A DNA stretch of 64,000 bases from Paenibacillus faecis (lineage in GTDB: Bacteria; Bacillota; Bacilli; Paenibacillales; Paenibacillaceae). Positions 34,697-43,580 of the stretch are shown piece by piece. The notes beneath the pieces are model-generated. The model saw only the letters and a list, made by a program, of their open reading frames with translations, was not told the DNA's origin and did not search any database. Position 1 is the stretch's first letter. Each line of letters starts with the position of its first letter. Location of the stretch: assembly GCF_008084145.1 (NCBI RefSeq), contig NZ_VSDO01000001.1, positions 310,001 through 374,000 of the forward strand. The letters are read 5' to 3'. The position numbers and the translations under genes are program-made.

Positions 34697-35800
34697 ATGT
34701 ACAATAATGTCTCTCAGCAAGTTCGCGAGATCGAACAGATTGTAAGACAATTGGAACAGCAAACCCGCCAATCTACCGCCATGTATCAGCAAATGCTGGA
34801 ACAGGAACAACAAAACGCGATTCAACTGGAGCAGTTGGCTCAACGCGAACGCAAGGCGGTTCAAACGATTCAGACAGCGATTCAAGGTCATCAGCAAGCG
34901 ATGCAGCAGTTCCAGCAGCTGTCGCAGCTGACGAGCCAAATTGAAAGAACCTCTTTCTCTGGAACCAGCCAATTCGGAAGCCAGGAATACAGACCGTCCA
35001 GCTCATTTGGGGGGGGATTTAGCCAAACGGGATTTAGCCAAACGGGATTTAACCAAGGAAACATCGGCTCTTCCTCGATTGGATCTTCTTCGATTGGATC
35101 TTCTTCCATTGGCGCTTCTTCCATTGGCGCTTCTTCCATTGGCGCTTCTTCCATTGGCGCTTCTTCCGGCGGAACTTCCTTCGGCTCGGGTTCGTCCTTT
35201 GGCATGGGCTCTTCCATCGGATCCGACTCCTCTTCAGGCACAAGCTCTTCCATCGGGGCCGGCTCCTCCTTTGGCGCAGGCTCTTCCATCGGGTCTGGAT
35301 CCTCCTCTGGCGCAAGCTCTTCCATCGGGGCCGGTTCATCCTTTGGCGCAGGCTCTTCCATCGGGTCTGGATCCTCCTTTGGCGCAGGCTCTTCCATCGG
35401 GGCCGGTTCATCCTTTGGCGCAAGCTCTTCCATCGGATCCGGTGCATCCTTTGGCGCAGGCTCTTCCATCGGAGCTTCGCCTGTAAATTCGTCGTTCGGA
35501 GCCTCCGGTTCGTCGGCAGGATCCTTTGGAACTTCTTCGCTCAGATCGTCGGCCGGATCATCCTTCGGTCCGCAAAGCGGTTCCTCTTTCGGATCTTCCG
35601 CAGGGTCCGTCGGATCTATCGGCTCCGCCGGTTCCCTCGGCTCAGTTGGATCTGCCGGTTCCACCGGTTCTATGGGGTCTGTCGGTTCCGTCGGATCCAT
35701 GGGATCCGGCGGGTCGTCCTTCGGATCTTCCATCGGCCAAACGTCCGGGTCACAATTGAGCCCATCGAGCTCCAGCTCGGTTATGCGCGGTATGCAATAA
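34697..35800 (+). CDS. Ser/Gly-rich repeat protein with helical N-terminus
   Basis: A 367-residue protein. Residues 1-85 form a Gln-rich amphipathic helix region (REIEQIVRQLEQQTRQSTAM; LAQRERKAVQTIQTAIQGHQ). From about 90 onward the protein is low-complexity Ser/Gly/Ile/Phe with repeats such as SSIG, SSFGAG and GSVGS. AGGAGGACA lies 6-7 bp before ATG 34697, and a strong terminator follows at 35824. The N-terminal part looks like small spore-coat or exosporium-type helical proteins, but I cannot assign a family. The repeat tract could form an extended or filamentous surface. Both strands are open over the tract; only the plus frame has translation signals. Confidence 0.75.
   Translation: MYNNVSQQVREIEQIVRQLEQQTRQSTAMYQQMLEQEQQNAIQLEQLAQRERKAVQTIQTAIQGHQQAMQQFQQLSQLTSQIERTSFSGTSQFGSQEYRPSSSFGGGFSQTGFSQTGFNQGNIGSSSIGSSSIGSSSIGASSIGASSIGASSIGASSGGTSFGSGSSFGMGSSIGSDSSSGTSSSIGAGSSFGAGSSIGSGSSSGASSSIGAGSSFGAGSSIGSGSSFGAGSSIGAGSSFGASSSIGSGASFGAGSSIGASPVNSSFGASGSSAGSFGTSSLRSSAGSSFGPQSGSSFGSSAGSVGSIGSAGSLGSVGSAGSTGSMGSVGSVGSMGSGGSSFGSSIGQTSGSQLSPSSSSSVMRGMQ
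35060..35480 (+). repeat. Tandem coding repeats in Ser/Gly protein
   Basis: 15-bp units (GGCGCTTCTTCCATT type, 35110-35165) pass into about 60-72 bp higher-order units built of GGCTCTTCCATCGG and GGCTCCTCCTTTGGC type words. Copy number is likely unstable by slippage. Confidence 0.85.
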
Positions 35801-35823
35801 CCTCCGTCAAACCGTTCAACTTC

Positions 35824-35860
35824 AGAAGCCGCCAGCTTTTGGCGGCTTCTTTCTTTTTTT
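35824..35860 (+). terminator. Terminator of Ser/Gly repeat gene
   Basis: AGAAGCCGCCA and TGGCGGCTTCT form an 11-bp stem followed by TTCTTTTTTT. Confidence 0.9.
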
Positions 35861-35958
35861 ACTCCTATTCATTAATACCCAAACCATCGTATAACTATAA
35901 TCCTCCATCGCCCACACTATGCTATAATTGGTAAATACAATGATGGGTGGAGGAACTT

Positions 35959-36633
35959 ATGAGCAAGCTCATGCTTTTTATTTTGTTGACCTGGTTGATA
36001 GGGAATCCCTGGATTGCCGTTATAATTTTGCTCGCAGTCCTTTATTTTATCGATCGGCGTTTTATCGGCGTATTTCCGAGCATCTCCAGACCTTTTAAAA
36101 GATATCGAAATATAAGCAAGCTACGTCAGCAGCTTTCCCTGAGTCCGTTTGATGTTTCCGCGAAACGCGAACTGGCCGGCCTGTTACTGGAACGCAAAAA
36201 GTACAAAGAAGCGCTGGCTCTTCTTGAAGAAGTGCGAGACTACTCCGAGAGCTCGGCGGAATATTGGGACGACTTGGGGACGGCGACCATCGGGCTGGGG
36301 CGCTTGGACGAAGGCGAAGCCATGAAACTTCAAGCGATCCGACTCAACGAACGCGTAAGATACGGCCAACCTTATTTAACGCTGGCGCTGGCCTTTAAGG
36401 AAACTAATCCCGAGAAGGCGCTGGTCTACGTCGGTAAATACGGTGAAATCCAATCCTCCTCCAGCGAAGCCTGCTACCTTCTCGGCAGTCTCTACCGCTC
36501 GCTGGGGCGCAAGGAAGAGGCAAACCAAGCCTTTCAGGAATCCATAGCCGTCTACAGAAGCCTGCCTAAATTCAAAAAACGCCATGAACGAAAATGGGCG
36601 GTGCGCAGCTACTTTTCTTCCCTGTTTGTTTAG
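35959..36633 (+). CDS. Membrane-anchored TPR protein
   Basis: A 224-residue protein with two close N-terminal hydrophobic segments (LMLFILLTWLIGNPWIAVII, about 3-22, running on to about 30) and then TPR-like helical repeats (about 60-205: AKRELAGLLLERKKYKEALALL in part; YWDDLGTATIGLGRLDEGEA; ACYLLGSLYRSLGRKEEANQ). ATG 35959 has GGTGGAGG 6 bp upstream; TATAAT lies near 35924. Protein-protein scaffolding at the membrane is the family role, and no specific partner can be named. It is closed by the terminator at 36648-36690. Confidence 0.82.
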   Translation: MSKLMLFILLTWLIGNPWIAVIILLAVLYFIDRRFIGVFPSISRPFKRYRNISKLRQQLSLSPFDVSAKRELAGLLLERKKYKEALALLEEVRDYSESSAEYWDDLGTATIGLGRLDEGEAMKLQAIRLNERVRYGQPYLTLALAFKETNPEKALVYVGKYGEIQSSSSEACYLLGSLYRSLGRKEEANQAFQESIAVYRSLPKFKKRHERKWAVRSYFSSLFV

Positions 36634-36647
36634 CCGAAAAAATAAAA

Positions 36648-36690
36648 GAACCGCATCCCCGTTCACACGGAGGATGCGGCTTTCATTTTT
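36648..36690. terminator. Bidirectional terminator
   Basis: CCGCATCC and GGATGCGG arms are followed by TTTCATTTTTT on plus and TTCTTTTATTTTTT on minus. It lies between convergent genes. Confidence 0.85.
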
Positions 36691-36691
36691 T

Positions 36692-37126
36692 CTATTCGTC
36701 CGATTCTTCTTCCTCTGTCCGATAAACGCACCGAAACTCCTCGTACCCGCCTTGCGAGATAAAGCCTTGGACCGAAAATCCGATATTGCGGAAAAAATCG
36801 GCTCCCTCTTCATCGGTTATGGCCGTAATGACCCGGGGTTGTTTGAGAAGCAAGGTCTCCAGCAGCATTCCGCGTCCGTAACCTTTCAAGCGGTCTTCCG
36901 GATGTACCGCAAGATGGTGAATGTCCATCTGGCCGCCTTCCCGGAGGGCAAAGCCGATTAACCCGATCCATTCCCCTTCCTCTTGATAACCGTATAACTC
37001 GGCTTGTCCACCGGACGCATAAAGTTCCCAGGCCTCTTTTTCCCGTTCGGGGTCAAAACCTGCCGCATATTCCATCAGCTCCCGCAGAGCCTCTTCGGCG
37101 GGGAACGAGGTCACTTGAACGAGCAC
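36692..37126 (-). CDS. GNAT-family N-acetyltransferase
   Basis: A 144-residue single-domain GNAT. The acetyl-CoA loop is seen as HHLAVHPEDRLKGYGRGMLLE (about 70-90, in part) with the R/Q-x-x-G-x-G/A pattern as LKGYGRG. The substrate is unknown. It starts at GTG 37126, with GGGAGG 8 bp upstream, 14 bp after rpiA, so the two are in one operon. Confidence 0.88.
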   Translation of the reverse strand: MLVQVTSFPAEEALRELMEYAAGFDPEREKEAWELYASGGQAELYGYQEEGEWIGLIGFALREGGQMDIHHLAVHPEDRLKGYGRGMLLETLLLKQPRVITAITDEEGADFFRNIGFSVQGFISQGGYEEFRCVYRTEEEESDE

Positions 37127-37140
37127 GCTCGGTTCCTCCC

Positions 37141-37818
37141 TTATTCCTTTTTACCGATCACTTCGGTTCTTCCATCGTCATAGCCTACGATAACCGTATC
37201 GGCGATATCTACGAACAATCCGTGATCCACGACGCCGGTCGTCATTTTCAATTCATGGCTTAACTCGCCCGGCGATACAATCTTGCCAAAAGACGCATCC
37301 GCGATATAGTTCCCGTTGTCCGTGACGTAAAGTTGTCCGTCCCGCTGGCGCATTTCGATTTCAACTTTATAGCGTTCTTGCAGCCGGCCCAGCGTCCATT
37401 CATAGCAAAAAGGCACGATCTCGATCGGAAGCTTGAATCCTCCCAGTTGGGACACCATTTTACCGCTGTCCGCAATGACGATGAACCGGTCGCTGTTGAT
37501 CGCCACCAGCTTCTCGCGCAGCAGAGCGCCGCCCCCTCCTTTGATCAGCGCCATCTGCGGATCCACTTCGTCCGCTCCGTCGATCGCGATATCCAGCCGG
37601 GTCACTTCGGATGACGCCACTAGCGGAATCCCGTATTTCACCGCAAGCTCCTCGGAAGCATTCGAGGTCGCAATCGCCCGGATCTTCAAGCCCTTGCCCA
37701 CCATCTCTCCGATTTTCTCGATAGCATAATAGGCTGTGGACCCGGTTCCCAAACCGACGGTCATCCCGTCCCGAACCCATTCGGCCGCCTTATATCCAGC
37801 CGCCTGTTTCGCATTCAT
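37141..37818 (-). CDS. rpiA: Ribose-5-phosphate isomerase A
   Basis: Interconverts ribose 5-phosphate and ribulose 5-phosphate in the pentose phosphate pathway. It has 225 residues with GLGTGSTAYYAIEKIG (about 22-37), AIDGADEVDP (about 79-88) and KGGGGALLREK (about 93-103, catalytic Glu/Lys). AAGGAGGCGG precedes ATG 37818. The GNAT gene lies downstream. Confidence 0.96.
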   Translation of the reverse strand: MNAKQAAGYKAAEWVRDGMTVGLGTGSTAYYAIEKIGEMVGKGLKIRAIATSNASEELAVKYGIPLVASSEVTRLDIAIDGADEVDPQMALIKGGGGALLREKLVAINSDRFIVIADSGKMVSQLGGFKLPIEIVPFCYEWTLGRLQERYKVEIEMRQRDGQLYVTDNGNYIADASFGKIVSPGELSHELKMTTGVVDHGLFVDIADTVIVGYDDGRTEVIGKKE

Positions 37819-37903
37819 AGTTCCGCCTCCTTATTTTGTGGCATCCTATATGTAACGGATTTTGTTTTTTATCGAACCAGCTAATATCATACCAAAAACA
37901 GGC

Positions 37904-37962
37904 GCAAAAAAGAACAGCGTACCCCGAGATCCCCCTTTCGGCAAATCCCGGATTCGCTGTTC
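37904..37962 (-). terminator. Terminator after MFS gene
   Basis: On minus, GAACAGCG and CGCTGTTC close a long hairpin, followed by TTTTTT. It lies downstream of the MFS gene at 37998. Confidence 0.75.
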
Positions 37963-37997
37963 ATCATTAGGTATATTCAACTATGACAACCGTTGCG

Positions 37998-39242
37998 TCA
38001 AGCCTGATGGATCGGTTTAGGCGCTTTTCGTCTGCCCTCTTCGCCCTTGTCGGATTCGGGCTTAACCATCAGTAGAAGCAGTACAACCGCGATTAGAGCC
38101 ACGGCTCCGATCACGATGAACATCATCGTGTGGCCGGCCCCCACCAGCAAAGAAATGACTGGTGGTCCCAACGAAACCCCGATAAAGCGCATACTGCTGT
38201 AAACGGAGGTGATCGTTCCCCTTAATTCCTTATCGATTCCTTCGGTAATTAAAGCGTCCGAACTCGGCAGAACGATTCCGATGCCGACCCCGCATACGAT
38301 CAAACAAGCGATCACGAAATAAATATTGTTCAAAAAGCTGATCCCGAATAATGCTCCCGTTGCCATAATCAGCCCGACAACACCACACCATTTCATCAGC
38401 TTTTTGTTCTTTCCGATTTTTTTCCCCGTAATATAGGAAGCCAGGCACAAGGCTGCTAAAGGAATGGCCAAAACCAGCCCTTTTATTACCCCGTCCAGTC
38501 CATGCCGTTTCTCCAATTGATCGGATAAATAAAACAGCACGCCGAAGAGCAAAAACATGCAGATGCAGCCGATCGCGAAAATAGCATAGAGCCAGCGCCC
38601 TTTCTCGACAAACACGTTTTTCAGTGAAGTTAAAAACTCCCTTAAAGGCTTGGCTTCATGACGGCGTTCCGGCTCTTTAACCAAGAAAAGGACCAGAAGA
38701 AGAGACACCAGGCACATAACAGGAATCGCCAGAAACGGCACATACCAGATCCACGCGCCCAAGAGCGCCCCTAGGATCGGGCTGAGCACCTTACCGAACG
38801 TATTCGAGGTTTCGATAATCCCCAGACTGTGGCTTACTTCATCCTCTTCGTCGAACAGATCCCCCACCAGGGGCAGGACGATCGGGAAGGCGCCGGCTGC
38901 GCCAATTCCTTGTAAAAAGCGCCCGGCCAGAATGATCCAATAAACCGCCAAGCCTTCCGAAAACCAGGGGGCAACCCCGGAAACCGCTCCCCCGATCCCG
39001 GCGATAACCAAGCTGGGAAGAATGATTTTTTTCCGCCCCCATTTGTCCGAAAGATATCCGGCCACAGGAATGAGCAGAATGGCTACGACCGCGTACACCG
39101 TGATCAGCAAACTGACCTGAAACGAGGAAACGCGGAGCTCGCGGGCAATTTGCGGAAGTATCGGGATCAGCATGGAATTGCCCAAGGTCATGATGAGCGG
39201 GATGGAAGCGAGCGCAGCCAAATCGCCTTTTTTGTTATCCAT
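37998..39242 (-). CDS. MFS transporter, 12-TM DHA1-type
   Basis: Major facilitator of 414 residues with 12 predicted helices. The A-motif GYLSDKWGRKKIILPSLV lies in loop 2-3 (about 63-80), and the motif-C-like segment GRFLQGIGAAGAFPIVLPLVG lies in helix 4-5. It fits drug:proton antiporters; the substrate is unknown. ATG 39242 is chosen with AAGGGTGG upstream; the in-frame GTG at 39254 overlaps the site. It lies 92 bp downstream of helD in the same direction. Confidence 0.9.
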   Translation of the reverse strand: MDNKKGDLAALASIPLIMTLGNSMLIPILPQIARELRVSSFQVSLLITVYAVVAILLIPVAGYLSDKWGRKKIILPSLVIAGIGGAVSGVAPWFSEGLAVYWIILAGRFLQGIGAAGAFPIVLPLVGDLFDEEDEVSHSLGIIETSNTFGKVLSPILGALLGAWIWYVPFLAIPVMCLVSLLLVLFLVKEPERRHEAKPLREFLTSLKNVFVEKGRWLYAIFAIGCICMFLLFGVLFYLSDQLEKRHGLDGVIKGLVLAIPLAALCLASYITGKKIGKNKKLMKWCGVVGLIMATGALFGISFLNNIYFVIACLIVCGVGIGIVLPSSDALITEGIDKELRGTITSVYSSMRFIGVSLGPPVISLLVGAGHTMMFIVIGAVALIAVVLLLLMVKPESDKGEEGRRKAPKPIHQA

Positions 39243-39334
39243 TATGATGGCCACCCTTCACAGTCGATAAATCATTCCATAAAGGGTAGTTTGGTTGTAT
39301 TTCACGAAAATATACTCCGGGCCTTTATTCACAC

Positions 39335-41680
39335 CTATACAAGAATATACGTATCCTCCCGGCTTTCGCGGACAAAACGGCTGGGCGTCCCCACGGAATA
39401 CACATGCAGCAGATGCATAGCCCGCGTACACGCCGTGTAAAATAGTTTCCGCTCCGCTTCGCGGGTATATTTCTCGTCCGAACCGTCGTAGATCAGAACG
39501 GCATCGAATTCCACGCCCTTCGCCAAATAAGCCGGTATGATATGAATTCCTTTCTCAAAAGAGAGCGTCGTCTTCTTGATCAACTTCACCGGCAAATCTT
39601 TCGACAGCGCCTCATAGGCTTGCTGGCTTTCGGCCGCCGTTTTGCAGATGACCGCGATCATGTCATACCCCTCGGCGCGAAGCCCTTCGATATCTTGCCG
39701 GATTCGTCCGTTCAGTTCGGCGACATCGTCAAGAACGCGCACCTCAGGCTTTTCGCCTTCCCGATTAAACGGCACAATCGCCTCACCGCCGGGAATCATC
39801 CCTCGGGTAAATTCGACGATTTCCCGCGTGGAACGATAGCTTTGCACCAAAGTGATCAGCTCGCTCTGCTCCTCCCCGTACAATTCCGTCAGCGACGTGG
39901 ACTGCTGCAATACCGAGGCATGAGCGTAAATCGCCTGATTCAAATCGCCGAGCGCCGTCATGCGGGCACGCGGAAAGAGCCGCTTGAGAAAGTACAGCTG
40001 AAAAGGCGAGTAATCCTGCGCTTCATCGATAATGACATGCCGGATCGAGGTATTGGAACGGAAGCCCAGAATAAGTTCCTTCAAATACAGAAAAGGTGTG
40101 GCGTCCTCGTAAAACAGCTCCCCCTCCCGGATCTTCTCCAGAGTCTGCACGCAGATGGCGTCCCAGTCCGCCGGAAGCTCGCCGCCGTGGATTTCCCGGA
40201 ACAGGTCGCGATTTTGAAACAACTGGCTGTAGAGCGCCGTAACATCGACGAACCGCAGCGATTTTACCCATCTGCGCAGCGGTTTCAGCCGGTCGCTGAC
40301 CACCATTTTGGATAGAATGACCTTTTCTTCGTCGTAATCGCTGAAATTGTCGGCCCGCCCTTTTTGATTGCGGCGCATCCGTTGAAACGCCCGCTGATAA
40401 TCCTCGATGTCCAGGATTTGAATCTGCTCCTCGACCCAAGGTTCGTTCAGCTCGCCCTTTCCGAAGGCAGCCAGCTCCTTGAGCAGCCAATCCTTCAAAA
40501 GCTCACACCGGTTGGCCAGCCGAATCGCCGGATCAAAGGCATAGAATTTCTCCGCGATCGTGTCCGCGTCCACCACCACCTTGCCCATAAACCTCAAAGG
40601 CTTGAACCGCATCTCCTTCCGTTCCAGCAGTTGCTTATACCGATTGATCGCATCAAGGAACGAAGCCGAGGATTTATAGCGGATCCCGTTAATGCGGGCG
40701 GCATAGTCCGCGTCTTCCCGGCCCGAAAGCACGTATTCGATCTGGATGAAGGGGTCCTCCAGCTGAAATTCGCGGCCGAGCCGATGTTCCAGATACTCCT
40801 GAAACGTCGTCTGCAGCATATTCTCTTCTCCGAGCTCCGGCAGTACGGTAGACACATAGCTGTTAAACATCGGATTCGGCGAAAAAAGAATCATCTGGTC
40901 CGCCTGCAGCGTATCCCGATGCTTATAAAGCAAATAAGCGACGCGCTGCAAGGCGGCGGAGGTCTTTCCGCTGCCTGCGGCCCCCTGGACGATCAGCATG
41001 CGGCTTCTGTCATTGCGGATGATCCGGTTCTGCTCCCGCTGAATCGTAGCCACGATGCTCTTCATCTGGGCATCCGAACTGCGGCTGAGAACTTGCTGGA
41101 GCAGCTCGTCGCCGATCGTTACGCCGGTATCGAACATCACTTTAATTTCGCGGCCCCGGATCACGAACTGGCGTTTCAGGGTCATCGTGCCTTCAATCGT
41201 CCCGGAAGGGGTCTCGTAGGACGCCGGCCCGGGAACACTGTCGTAGTAAAGATTCGAAATCGGCGCGCGCCAGTCGTAGACGAGAAACGTCTCATCCCCC
41301 TCCTCCAGCAGCGAAGCGATCCCCAAATAAATCGAATCGGTCCCGTAACCCTCTTCTTCAAAATCGATACGTCCGAAATAAGGCGACTGTTTGAGCCGCT
41401 TCATTTTTCCGAGTGCGGCGGAGGCGTGCTGATGGCTCTTCTCCCGCTCGGACAACACCTGCGATTGCTGGCGCAAGCTGGTGGAGGTTTCTCCGACATC
41501 GTCGGCTTCCGAGAAGTTGACGGTTACCTCATCCCAAAATTCCTTTCGCATGGTCACGACATCCCCGCGTACGCTGCCCACTTCACTCTCTAACTGCGCA
41601 ATCTGTTCGTCAATCCGGTCGGAGACATATTCGACGCGCTGCTGCTCTTCTTTCCATGTTTGGTCCGTTCCGTTCACCAT
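39335..41680 (-). CDS. helD: RNA polymerase recycling motor HelD
   Basis: Superfamily I helicase-like ATPase that releases stalled RNA polymerase from nucleic acid. It has 781 residues. The N-terminal coiled-coil arm (about 8-110) enters the secondary channel in known structures. The HelD signature YDWRAPISNLYYDS follows (about 154-167). Walker A is QGAAGSGKTSAALQRVAYLL (about 233-252), Walker B/motif II is IIDEAQDYSPFQ (about 563-574), and the SF1 C-terminal motifs end GVEFDAVLIYD and LFYTACTRAMH. AAGGGGAG precedes ATG 41680. A divergent consensus promoter lies at 41738. Confidence 0.95.
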   Translation of the reverse strand: MVNGTDQTWKEEQQRVEYVSDRIDEQIAQLESEVGSVRGDVVTMRKEFWDEVTVNFSEADDVGETSTSLRQQSQVLSEREKSHQHASAALGKMKRLKQSPYFGRIDFEEEGYGTDSIYLGIASLLEEGDETFLVYDWRAPISNLYYDSVPGPASYETPSGTIEGTMTLKRQFVIRGREIKVMFDTGVTIGDELLQQVLSRSSDAQMKSIVATIQREQNRIIRNDRSRMLIVQGAAGSGKTSAALQRVAYLLYKHRDTLQADQMILFSPNPMFNSYVSTVLPELGEENMLQTTFQEYLEHRLGREFQLEDPFIQIEYVLSGREDADYAARINGIRYKSSASFLDAINRYKQLLERKEMRFKPLRFMGKVVVDADTIAEKFYAFDPAIRLANRCELLKDWLLKELAAFGKGELNEPWVEEQIQILDIEDYQRAFQRMRRNQKGRADNFSDYDEEKVILSKMVVSDRLKPLRRWVKSLRFVDVTALYSQLFQNRDLFREIHGGELPADWDAICVQTLEKIREGELFYEDATPFLYLKELILGFRSNTSIRHVIIDEAQDYSPFQLYFLKRLFPRARMTALGDLNQAIYAHASVLQQSTSLTELYGEEQSELITLVQSYRSTREIVEFTRGMIPGGEAIVPFNREGEKPEVRVLDDVAELNGRIRQDIEGLRAEGYDMIAVICKTAAESQQAYEALSKDLPVKLIKKTTLSFEKGIHIIPAYLAKGVEFDAVLIYDGSDEKYTREAERKLFYTACTRAMHLLHVYSVGTPSRFVRESREDTYILV

Positions 41681-41737
41681 GATCGCTCCCCTTGTAAGCT
41701 TCTATATAACGACTTTACCAACAAGGCAAACAGCCTA

Positions 41738-41766
41738 TTGACATTGGAATACAATTATGATATAAT
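41738..41766 (+). promoter_or_regulatory. Perfect consensus sigma-A promoter
   Basis: TTGACA (41738-41743), a 17-bp spacer and TATAAT (41761-41766) all match the consensus exactly. It faces away from helD towards a terminator at 41868-41894. Confidence 0.9.
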
Positions 41767-41772
41767 CTTTTT

Positions 41773-41894
41773 AGGATATGTTTACTTTGTTAATTCTGTT
41801 TATATCGGCTTTTATTGTAACCATTTTATGCGCCTTTTTCAACTTGATATTATCGTTAATGGATCAAAGTCCTGCCGAACGGCAGGACTTTTTT
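41773..41894 (+). ncRNA. Candidate small RNA between helD and exporter gene
   Basis: Transcript predicted from the consensus promoter (start about 41773) to a strong intrinsic terminator with arms AAAGTCCTGCC and GGCAGGACTTT followed by TTTTTT (about 41868-41894): about 120 nt. It is convergent with the gene ending at 41900. It may act as an RNA, encode the hydrophobic micro-ORF at 41778, or both. Confidence 0.55.
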
Positions 41895-41921
41895 GTTATT
41901 TATGAATCACCGGCGGTGTGA
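41778..41921 (+). CDS. Possible near-leaderless hydrophobic microprotein
   Basis: ATG 41778 lies only about 5 nt after the predicted transcription start and opens 47 codons. The first 28 residues form one hydrophobic helix (MFTLLILFISAFIVTILCAF then FNLILSLM), followed by a polar tail. There is no proper ribosome binding site (AGGAT adjoins the ATG), so translation would be leaderless. The terminator hairpin falls inside the frame, so a terminated mRNA would lack the stop codon. It resembles single-helix type I toxins in general shape only. I rate it as possible, not established. Confidence 0.3.
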   Translation: MFTLLILFISAFIVTILCAFFNLILSLMDQSPAERQDFFVIYESPAV

Positions 41922-42925
41922 CGGTGATCCGCCAACCGGTTTAGCCTCTCCAGTTGATGCCCGTATTCATACATCTCAGCCGAGACGATCGACAGGCGCA
42001 AAACGCCAACCCGTTCGGAAGCGTACCGGTCCAGCATGCGCCGCAGAAACTCGTCGTTCTCCCGCTCGAATTCCTCGGCCTCCCGATTGTTCGGTTTCAG
42101 CTTGTCGTCAAACTTGAGCATAATGTGCTCGTGAAATTTGATCAGCTTCTCCAACTGCTGGTCGAATTCGCGGTTCATTTCCGGCGTGCGGACGACCGCC
42201 TGGAAATAGTGCTGCTCCACCGCGTCCAAAACCCCGTATCCTTTTCGGAGAGCCTTCAACATTTGTTTGTATACGACCAATTGACGGCTATCGCTGAATT
42301 TGGGCGTTTTCAACTTCTTTTGATCTTCTTCCATCAACTTAAATTTGTCGTTTAGTGAATTGATTTTGTCTTCCAGCTTCCGCTTCTCGCTCCGGAACAC
42401 CGTTTCCTTCATTTCATCGGAGACCGCCGTACGCAGCAGCAAAGAAAGCTGATGGAAGGTTTCCTGGATCTGATTCAGGTACTGCACCTTTGGCTTGGGC
42501 GGCATGACCAGAACATTGATGACGAACGCCGAAACGATGCCGATCAAACTCAAGGCAAACCGGTTCAGAGCAAACTCCCATTGCCCCGAGGCTTCCATAA
42601 CCGATACGACGGTAACCAGCGTGATTCCGATCGTCTCGCCCATGTTCAGCTTCAAACAGATCATAATGACCAGAATGCAGACCAACCCTACCGCAATCGG
42701 TTCGTTGGAGAACAGCATACCGCCAAGCATAGCGAGAACGGCCCCAAGCGTATTGGTCTGAAGCTGGTCAAGCAAATATCTCCAGGACCGGTAAATCGTC
42801 GGCTGCATCGCAAAAATAGAAGCAACCGCAGCGATGACCGGCGACGATAAATTGAGCCAGCTCACCACATATAAAGCTAAGGTCACCGCAAGACCGGTTT
42901 TTAGCATTCTTGCGCCAAACGTCAC
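41900..42925 (-). CDS. Aromatic acid exporter (ArAE_1/DUF939) family protein
   Basis: A 341-residue protein. The N-terminal half has about five to six membrane helices (GLAVTLALYVVSWLNLSS; VIAAVASIFAMQPTIYRSWR; LGAVLAMLGGMLF) and the C-terminal half is a soluble helical domain (about 165-341). This fits the aromatic acid exporter 1 family (YqjA/YgaE-like). The start is read as GTG 42925 because ACAGGAGGAATC lies about 5 bp before it; the frame extends to 42988 without signal. The C-terminal end overlaps the antisense micro-ORF. Confidence 0.88.
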   Translation of the reverse strand: MTFGARMLKTGLAVTLALYVVSWLNLSSPVIAAVASIFAMQPTIYRSWRYLLDQLQTNTLGAVLAMLGGMLFSNEPIAVGLVCILVIMICLKLNMGETIGITLVTVVSVMEASGQWEFALNRFALSLIGIVSAFVINVLVMPPKPKVQYLNQIQETFHQLSLLLRTAVSDEMKETVFRSEKRKLEDKINSLNDKFKLMEEDQKKLKTPKFSDSRQLVVYKQMLKALRKGYGVLDAVEQHYFQAVVRTPEMNREFDQQLEKLIKFHEHIMLKFDDKLKPNNREAEEFERENDEFLRRMLDRYASERVGVLRLSIVSAEMYEYGHQLERLNRLADHRHTAGDS

Positions 42926-43048
42926 ATCGATTCCTCCTGTTGCTTCTCTCTTTCTCATTTTTACCCGAATTGATATGAATCCGTTCATTTTGTCTAAACT
43001 AAGAAGGCAAGGCCCAAATTATTCTAAACGATGAGGTGAAAAAAGTCT

Positions 43049-43579
43049 ATGCACCAGCTGAAACGTCTGGCAGCCGCCACGCTCCTTGCCGCGGTCGCAG
43101 GGTGGGGTGTCTTTACCGCCTCTCCCGCATTCGCCCTTACGTCGCCGGCAGAGAGCGCTCCTCCCCAAACGGAGAACGGTGAACGACAGAACAAGCCGCA
43201 TCGCCCGCACTTCCGCGGCGGGCACCTTGTTAAAGATACGGCGTCCATGCTCGGGATGGAACCGAAAGAGCTCGTCGATCGGCTGCGGAAAGGCCAGTCG
43301 CTGATGCAGGTCGTAAAGGCCGAGAAGGGCTGGAGTGAAGCCGAGTATATCAAAAAACTGACGGAAACGGCGTCCCGTCATATGGACGAAGCCGTCGCCG
43401 AAGGAAAGCTGAAGCCGGAGCAGGCCGCCAAAATCAAGCAGGGTTTGCCCGAGAGGTTAAAGAAAGCGATTCATCGGACTTGGAAGCACGGCAGCCCCGG
43501 CCATCCGGCGATGGACATGCAGCATAATCATATTGTATGGCCCGCTCCGAATTCAAAGCCAGAGACCGCGCAAAATTAG
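43049..43579 (+). CDS. Secreted hypothetical protein, His/Lys-rich
   Basis: A 176-residue protein with a signal peptide (about 1-29, ending AFA). A helical region follows (about 60-150) with DTASMLGMEPKELVDRLRKG and two further short helices of the type KLTETASRHMDEAVAEGKLK. The first unit looks like the repeated DxxxxLGxxxxEL helical segments seen in secreted DUF2680-like proteins. It is basic and His-rich near the C-terminus, so metal or wall binding is conceivable (inference). ATG 43049 has GATGAGGTG about 10 bp upstream. Function unknown. Confidence 0.75.
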   Translation: MHQLKRLAAATLLAAVAGWGVFTASPAFALTSPAESAPPQTENGERQNKPHRPHFRGGHLVKDTASMLGMEPKELVDRLRKGQSLMQVVKAEKGWSEAEYIKKLTETASRHMDEAVAEGKLKPEQAAKIKQGLPERLKKAIHRTWKHGSPGHPAMDMQHNHIVWPAPNSKPETAQN

Positions 43580-43580
43580 T

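Noticed and set aside
34891..35733. 280-codon Pro/Glu/Asp-rich frame antisense to the Ser/Gly repeat gene
   Set aside because: A by-product of the repeat composition; no ribosome binding site, and the plus-strand gene has a strong site and terminator.
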